NCBI RefSeq assembly: GCF_030124375.1
Contig: NZ_JASKLS010000001.1
Span: forward strand, 664,526 to 728,525
Origin: Sinorhizobium sp. 6-70
Lineage (GTDB): Bacteria > Pseudomonadota > Alphaproteobacteria > Rhizobiales > Rhizobiaceae
Direction of reading: 5' to 3'
DNA length: 64,000 bases
In this document: positions 59,719 to 64,000 of the stretch, in pieces
Layout of the letters: each line of letters starts with the position of its first letter
Position numbering within the stretch: position 1 is the stretch's first letter
Program-made: the position numbers and the translations under genes
Notes under the pieces: generated by a model
Seen by the model: only the letters and a program-made list of their open reading frames with translations
Told to the model about the DNA's origin: nothing
The model's database searches: none

Positions 59719-59781
59719 GCATGTTTTCCTAAATCGGAACGATTCAAGCAGAAAATCATGCAGAAATTCAAAATGCTACAG
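59719..59781. repeat. RIME element, degenerate inverted copy
   Basis: GCATGTTTTCCTAAATCGGA, ACGATTCAAGCAGAAAATCATG (second palindrome, damaged) and CAGAAATTCAAAATGCTACAG (linker and start of the first palindrome). The 59782-59936 rest of this gap shows no gene. Confidence 0.65.
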
Positions 59782-59936
59782 TTATGGAGAACCGACCGGC
59801 CCTGCGAAGGAAATCACGCGCATTTCAGTATCGTGTCGCACACACGAAGTCATCCGCAGGCATCGCGGCGCTCCACCACAGACCTTGCAATGCCATCGCG
59901 CGCGCGGCAAGGCAAAATTGCGCGCGAACAGGCGCC

Positions 59937-61493
59937 TCACTGCGGTCCGCGCGCCGCTGTATCAATCTTGATGGCGAACTCCTCGATATAGCTTAGCAAA
60001 GCTGCCGGGTCTTGCGCTTCAATCGCGACCGCCACGTGGCCGTCCGGGCGCAGCAGATAGGCGGCGTCGCGCGTCAGGCCCACCTCTCCCGCGGCCGGCG
60101 TCCAGGCGAAGGCGTGGATCGGAATCCCGGTCGCAGCCAGCGCCGCGCGGAAGGTCGGGCTTGCCGCGCCATAGACGTGGATTTGCCAGTCGAGCGAGCA
60201 AAGCGGCGCGAAGTTGTCGCCCGCCGACCCGTCGACATGAACCAGCCCCTCGACGTAGGGCAGCCGATCGCCGCCGCGCACGCGTCCGGCCGCGCCGCGG
60301 CTGAGGATGCTATTCCCATAGGCGATGCCGATCTGCGACACCGTCCTGAAGGCAAGCCGCGCGCCCGCCCTGTTCGCGACGAGGAGCGCGATCATCTTCG
60401 GCAGGAGGTAGCGCCGCCAGAGGCCGACGAGCGCCGAGCGGCTGGTGATCACCCGGAACACCTGGTCCGTGGTCTTGATCAGCCGCCGGGCAAACACGAT
60501 CCGCTCCGGTTCGTAGCTGTTGAGCACCCGCGGGTCCCCGCGCCCGCCGAGGACGGCGGCGAGCTTCCAGCCGAGGTTCACCGCATCGCCGATGCCGGTG
60601 TTCATGCCCTGCCCGCCGGCCGGGCTGTGGATATGGCCGGCGTCACCGGCAAGGAATACCCGGCCCACGCGAAAATGCTCGGCAACCCGGTGGTGCAGCC
60701 GATAGGTCGAGAACCAGTTGACCGCCTTGACGGTGACACCGGTGATCCGCTCGACTTCGGCGCGGATCGTCTCGAAGCCTATCGCCTCGCTCGCCGCATG
60801 GTCGCCCGGCACGACGCCGATCAGCCGCACCGAGCCCGACTGGCGCACCGGCAGAACGATCGCGAAGCCGTGCGTATCGAGGCAGACGTTGAGACCGTTC
60901 GGAGCATTCCTCGCCTCGACGTCGGCGACATAAAAGCACTGCTCGTAGGTGCCGCCCGGAAAGCCGAGCTTCAGGCCGTGGCGCACCGTGCTGCTTGCGC
61001 CGTCCGCGCCACAGAGAAAAGCGGCCCGGATGACCTCGGTCTCGCCGTCCTTCATGACGGTCGCGCTCACGCCCGCGGCATCCTGCTCGAAGCCGACGAG
61101 TTCGGCCCGTCGCTCGACGGCAGCGCCTGCCTTTTCAAGATGGTCGATCAGGATGCGCTCGTGGATGTCCTGCGGCAGCGCGAAGGCGAAGGGATAGGGG
61201 CTGAGCCCGGCGCCGAAATCTCCGAGCTTCAACGTTGCGGCGGTCCCCGAGGGCGTGCGCACCGCCAGCCGCTCCACTCGGATGCCGGCCGCCAACACGT
61301 CGTCGGCGATGCCGAACTGGCGGTAGAATTCGAGCGTGCGCGCCTGCACCGCGATCGCCCGCGAGGTCTCGCCCGGCGCGGCCGCCTTGTCGATGATCTT
61401 CAAATCGACGCCGAGCCGCTTCAGCCACAGCGCCAGGACGAGCCCCGTGGGCCCGGCGCCGACGATCAGAACCTCAGTCTCGGAAGTCTTCAT
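59937..61493 (-). CDS. FAD-dependent monooxygenase (aromatic hydroxylase type)
   Basis: 518 residues from the ATG at 61491-61493, after GGAAGGTAGG. The FAD-binding motifs are 'VLIVGAGPTGLVLALWLKRL', the DG motif 'CGADGASSTVRHGLKL' and the GD motif 'FLAGDAGHIHSPAGGQGMNT'. A C-terminal thioredoxin-like domain ('PLCSLDWQIHVYGAASP') is usual for the PHBH/RdmE-like group. It hydroxylates an aromatic or polyketide-like substrate using NAD(P)H and oxygen. The substrate is not predictable. Confidence 0.92.
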   Translation of the reverse strand: MKTSETEVLIVGAGPTGLVLALWLKRLGVDLKIIDKAAAPGETSRAIAVQARTLEFYRQFGIADDVLAAGIRVERLAVRTPSGTAATLKLGDFGAGLSPYPFAFALPQDIHERILIDHLEKAGAAVERRAELVGFEQDAAGVSATVMKDGETEVIRAAFLCGADGASSTVRHGLKLGFPGGTYEQCFYVADVEARNAPNGLNVCLDTHGFAIVLPVRQSGSVRLIGVVPGDHAASEAIGFETIRAEVERITGVTVKAVNWFSTYRLHHRVAEHFRVGRVFLAGDAGHIHSPAGGQGMNTGIGDAVNLGWKLAAVLGGRGDPRVLNSYEPERIVFARRLIKTTDQVFRVITSRSALVGLWRRYLLPKMIALLVANRAGARLAFRTVSQIGIAYGNSILSRGAAGRVRGGDRLPYVEGLVHVDGSAGDNFAPLCSLDWQIHVYGAASPTFRAALAATGIPIHAFAWTPAAGEVGLTRDAAYLLRPDGHVAVAIEAQDPAALLSYIEEFAIKIDTAARGPQ

Positions 61494-61504
61494 CGAACCT
61501 ACCT

Positions 61505-61552
61505 TCCAAGGACTTGGGCTGGTTGGCAACTGTGACAAGTATAGAGATGAGG
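61505..61552. repeat. Element A, degenerate half copy
   Basis: TCCAAGGACTTGGGCTGGTT, GGCAACTGTGACAAGTATAGAG, ATGAGG resembles the right half of element A (inner palindrome and right arm) with several substitutions. It lies directly upstream of the monooxygenase start. Confidence 0.55.
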
Positions 61553-61766
61553 ATGGGATGAGATGCCTTGCTGTACCGTAGCCGGCGGGGCAGCAGTAGG
61601 CCACTGTCGTGTACCGTGATCAGACGGCAAGGCACGGTGGCACTCCACGCACCCGCAAGCAACGAGTCTCGCCGCGGCTGAGCGACACTCGGGACTTTAG
61701 CGATTGCTCAACAATGGGATCACACATAAACTGCAGGCGCGAGATGAGGTAGTAACGGGGGCGATA

Positions 61767-62594
61767 ATGGCCATCTTCATGGACCGGCATGACCTCAAGG
61801 GGTACACGGCGGCCGATGTCGCAGAGGCGCATCGCAAGGATCTCGAAATCCAGGACCAGTACGGCGTAAAATTCCTCACCTACTGGTTCGACCAGCAGCG
61901 AGGCACCACTTTCTGCCTCGTCGACGCCCCGGACAAGGAAACCGCCCAGTGCGTGCATCGCGAGGCGCATGGCCATGTTGCCGGCGAGATCGTCGAGGTC
62001 GCGCTTTCGGCGGTCGAGGCTTTCCTCGGTCGCATCCAGGATCCGGAGCCGCCCGCGGACCATCCGCAGGACAATAGCGACTGCGGGCATCGCGCCATCA
62101 TGTTCACCGATATTGTCGGCTCCACGGAAATGACGGCGCGCCTCGGCGACCGCATGGCCACTGAACTGGTGAGGGCACACGATTCGATCGTGCGCAGGTG
62201 CCTGAACGACCTTGGCGGGCGCGAGGTGAAGCACACCGGCGACGGGATCATGGCGTCCTTCGCGTCGACGAAGCACGCCGTTGAGTGCGCCACCGCGATC
62301 CACCGGGATTTCCAGCGCTACAACAGCGGAAACGCCGAACCGATCCACATCCGCATCGGCATCGATAGCGGAGAGCCGGTCGAGGACAGCAACGACCTCT
62401 TCGGCACCACCGTACAACTCGCGGCCCGCCTGTGTTCGGCTGCCGCCGCGGACCAGACCCTTGTTTCGGAGAATGTCTACCGCGAGCTTGGCAGCCCTGA
62501 CGCCTTCAGCGCGATGAAACGTCGGCGGCTCAAAGGCTTTTCCCGGCCCGTTGCCGCATTCGAATGCGCCCCGGCAGGGTCTGGAAAACGATAA
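61767..62594 (+). CDS. Class III adenylate/guanylate cyclase with N-terminal DUF4242 domain
   Basis: 275 residues from the ATG at 61767. Residues 1 to about 85 form a DUF4242 (possible nickel-binding) domain ('IFMDRHDLKGYTAADVAEAH', 'TYWFDQQRGTTFCLVDAP'). Residues 108-270 form a class III cyclase: metal Asp115 ('FTDIVGST'), Lys155 and Asp159 ('VKHTGDGIMASF'), Asp210, and Arg221 ('TTVQLAARL'). The transition-state Asn is replaced by Gln217. It has no membrane helices, so it is a soluble enzyme that may sense a metal or small ligand through the N-terminal part. Confidence 0.9.
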   Translation: MAIFMDRHDLKGYTAADVAEAHRKDLEIQDQYGVKFLTYWFDQQRGTTFCLVDAPDKETAQCVHREAHGHVAGEIVEVALSAVEAFLGRIQDPEPPADHPQDNSDCGHRAIMFTDIVGSTEMTARLGDRMATELVRAHDSIVRRCLNDLGGREVKHTGDGIMASFASTKHAVECATAIHRDFQRYNSGNAEPIHIRIGIDSGEPVEDSNDLFGTTVQLAARLCSAAAADQTLVSENVYRELGSPDAFSAMKRRRLKGFSRPVAAFECAPAGSGKR

Positions 62595-62631
62595 TTTTGA
62601 GCCGAATTGGCTCAAAATTACGTCGCGCGCA

Positions 62632-63111
62632 TTAGTCTGGCGGGCTGCCGCGCGGCGGCCCCTCGATCGCCTTTCCAAGCCGATCCAACTCGAGTGAGTA
62701 ACAGAACAGTCCGAATAAGACAGCCCCGACCCCAAGCGCCTTGATGAGTGCTTGTCCAAATGGAGGAAACACGGCCAACTCAGGCAAATGCCTGAAGAAA
62801 ATCGCGGAAAAAAATGCCCCGCCGAACAAGAAACTCAAGCGACCGACAAAAAACAAGAGATGCGCAACAAAGATGTTGTGGAACGGGGCTTTGACATCGA
62901 CCCAATGCAGCCTTGCCCAATAGCACGCCTGGAGAACAATAGCACCGGCAATTACGGAAATCTGAGTGGATGGAGCTATGTCCTGTTCCTGACCGAGATT
63001 GGTTACCAGGTTGTAGAAGATTGGAAATACCAGCCACAACAAGAGAAATGCGGCTACGGATTGAGCGATAAGAAGAAATAGATAGACGAAGGCATTTTGT
63101 GACCTGGACAT
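62632..63111 (-). CDS. Membrane protein with four helices, unknown
   Basis: 159 residues from the ATG at 63109-63111. Four or five hydrophobic segments ('AFVYLFLLIAQSVAAFLLLW', 'ISVIAGAIVLQACYWARLHW', 'IFVAHLLFFVGRLSFLFGGA', 'ALIKALGVGAVLFGLFCYSL'). Arrangement and charged ends suit a small inner-membrane protein. Relatives occur as hypothetical proteins in Rhizobiales. The longer upstream frame has non-protein composition. Confidence 0.65.
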   Translation of the reverse strand: MSRSQNAFVYLFLLIAQSVAAFLLLWLVFPIFYNLVTNLGQEQDIAPSTQISVIAGAIVLQACYWARLHWVDVKAPFHNIFVAHLLFFVGRLSFLFGGAFFSAIFFRHLPELAVFPPFGQALIKALGVGAVLFGLFCYSLELDRLGKAIEGPPRGSPPD

Positions 63112-63257
63112 CGGCAAGCGGCCACCCCCAACCTCTTCCTTATAGCCTGTGCGACGATCGCGCCAAAACGCTCGATTGGCAAAGCGATAGCTGCGGCGAT
63201 GGCCACAGCGGAGGCTGCAATCCTGATGTTGTGCCGCGCAGGCCCTTTGTGGCATTG

Positions 63258-63317
63258 GAGCGCCGTGCGTTCAAGCGAACGCACAAAGGACGCTCTCGCA
63301 CGTTGATTCGGGAGCAT
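63258..63317. repeat. RIME-like palindrome, degenerate
   Basis: GAGCGCCGTGCGTTCAAGCG and AACGCACAAAGGACGCTCTC form the first palindrome of a RIME-like element with the inner pair GTGCGTTC/GAACGCAC, followed by a strongly changed linker. It lies in the 243-base gap before the final gene. Confidence 0.5.
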
Positions 63318-63354
63318 CTTATCCGCTTCAAGTGATTCCACTTGAAAGCGGGCT

Positions 63355-64000
63355 CTAGAAGCGCAGCACAAGCCCGAGAATCGGACCCTGCTGTACGACA
63401 TCGAAGACGAATCCGTCGTTACTATAATCGACGCCCAGGGCCCGATAGCCTGCCACTGCCGAAAATCGATCGCTGAAACGGTAACCTATCGTCGCTGCAA
63501 CGTCCCAGTCGATGTCGGCTCCGCCAGCACCAACAAGCCCCCACCCGGTCAAATAGATCTCAGGCGTGATCGAATAGGTCGCGCGCAGGCCGCCCACGGC
63601 ATCCACCCATGTCGCGCCATCGCTGCGCGAAACTCCACCGCGGATACCCCCGTTGAGGGAGACTTCGGTGTCGACTGACCATACCCTGGCACCGCCGACG
63701 ACCTCCAGACGGCCGGAACTGTCATCGATGAGCGCGTAGCCCGCGCCGAGCAGACCCGCGAATGTCTCTGTTGAGACCTCGACATTCGAAGCCAGAATGC
63801 CGAGCGGCGTGCCTTTCTCCCCGGAAATCTTTGCATAGATGAAATCGGCAAAGATGCTGTAACGGTCGTAGCGCGCTTCCGCGATCGCCATGGCGCCAAA
63901 GTCAAGATGGTCGAAGATATCGCTGAAACTCGCATCCACCTCGGTCGGCGGCAGCCCGAACACCCCGGCATCCCCCGATATTCCCGCCATCCAGAAATAA
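63355..64000 (-). CDS. Outer-membrane beta-barrel protein, C-terminal part
   Basis: The gene starts beyond the window; the frame stays open to the edge ('FWMAGISGDAGVFG' at the first readable part). About 214 residues show alternating strands with aromatic girdles and small loops ('MAIAEARYDRYSIFADFIYA', 'TYSITPEIYLTGWGLVGAGG', 'ATIGYRFSDRFSAVAGYRAL'). The final residue is Phe ('PILGLVLRF'), the classical outer-membrane insertion signal. Such 8- to 10-strand barrels in Rhizobiales are often immunodominant or adhesion-type proteins. Its function is not known. Confidence 0.85.
   Translation of the reverse strand, partial: YFWMAGISGDAGVFGLPPTEVDASFSDIFDHLDFGAMAIAEARYDRYSIFADFIYAKISGEKGTPLGILASNVEVSTETFAGLLGAGYALIDDSSGRLEVVGGARVWSVDTEVSLNGGIRGGVSRSDGATWVDAVGGLRATYSITPEIYLTGWGLVGAGGADIDWDVAATIGYRFSDRFSAVAGYRALGVDYSNDGFVFDVVQQGPILGLVLRF

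Overview
The window looks like chromosomal DNA of a fast-growing rhizobium, most likely Sinorhizobium/Ensifer or a close relative. The reasons are high GC content, short intergenic regions with many MocR, LysR and OmpR-type regulators, and several copies of an intergenic element that I recognise as RIME (Rhizobium-specific intergenic mosaic element). Protein families common in Rhizobiales are also present: DUF1194, TolB/TPR winged-helix regulators, GSCFA, Stf0 and RTX proteins. One tRNA gene is present (tRNA-Lys, CTT). I see no prophage, intact insertion sequence or CRISPR array.

Layout. 0-10 kb: end of a dienelactone hydrolase, an MscS channel with a cyclic-nucleotide-binding domain, small secreted or membrane proteins, an EamA exporter, a glyoxalase-like protein, and a MocR regulator divergent from a cupin/AhpD-like pair. 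10-16.5 kb: an amidase, msrB-msrA (oxidised methionine repair), a hydrolase-OsmC fusion and the first of two DUF1194 (von Willebrand A-like) proteins. 16.5-30 kb: an RTX calcium-binding protein, DoxX, two paralogous winged-helix/TolB/TPR regulators flanking a broken SDR gene, a methyltransferase and a Tat-exported arylsulfatase, then a secreted aldose epimerase and a phosphotransferase. 30-34 kb: a Cpx-like envelope-stress operon (Spy/CpxP-like protein, response regulator, histidine kinase) with a consensus-type CpxR box upstream and four tandem palindromic repeats between regulator and kinase. 34-42 kb: LysR divergent from an MFS exporter, a possible small RNA with an intrinsic terminator, a second MocR divergent from an EamA-PaiB-M20 peptidase cluster, and TerC.

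42.7-49.3 kb is a surface-glycan decoration region: two near-identical Stf0 sulfotransferases around a hexapeptide-repeat acyltransferase, a truncated acyltransferase/SGNH gene overlapping a glycosyltransferase, a pyruvyltransferase and a second glycosyltransferase. A GSCFA protein follows at 54-55 kb. 49.6-57 kb holds a nucleotidyltransferase-like orphan, a frameshifted DUF2750 gene, the second DUF1194 protein, a pentapeptide-repeat protein, a Tim44-like protein and unknown membrane proteins. 57-64 kb: tRNA-Lys, an EEP nuclease/phosphatase, a PhzF-like isomerase, an FAD monooxygenase, a DUF4242-cyclase fusion, a membrane protein and the C-terminal part of an outer-membrane beta-barrel protein.

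The spaces between genes are filled by at least four families of palindromic repeats, some chimeric or overlapping stop codons. Disrupted genes at 21.9, 45.2 and 50.2 kb show gene decay. The most notable signals are the Cpx-like operon with its box and internal repeats, the sulfotransferase/glycan cluster, the cloverleaf-like repeat elements, and the DUF4242-cyclase fusion.
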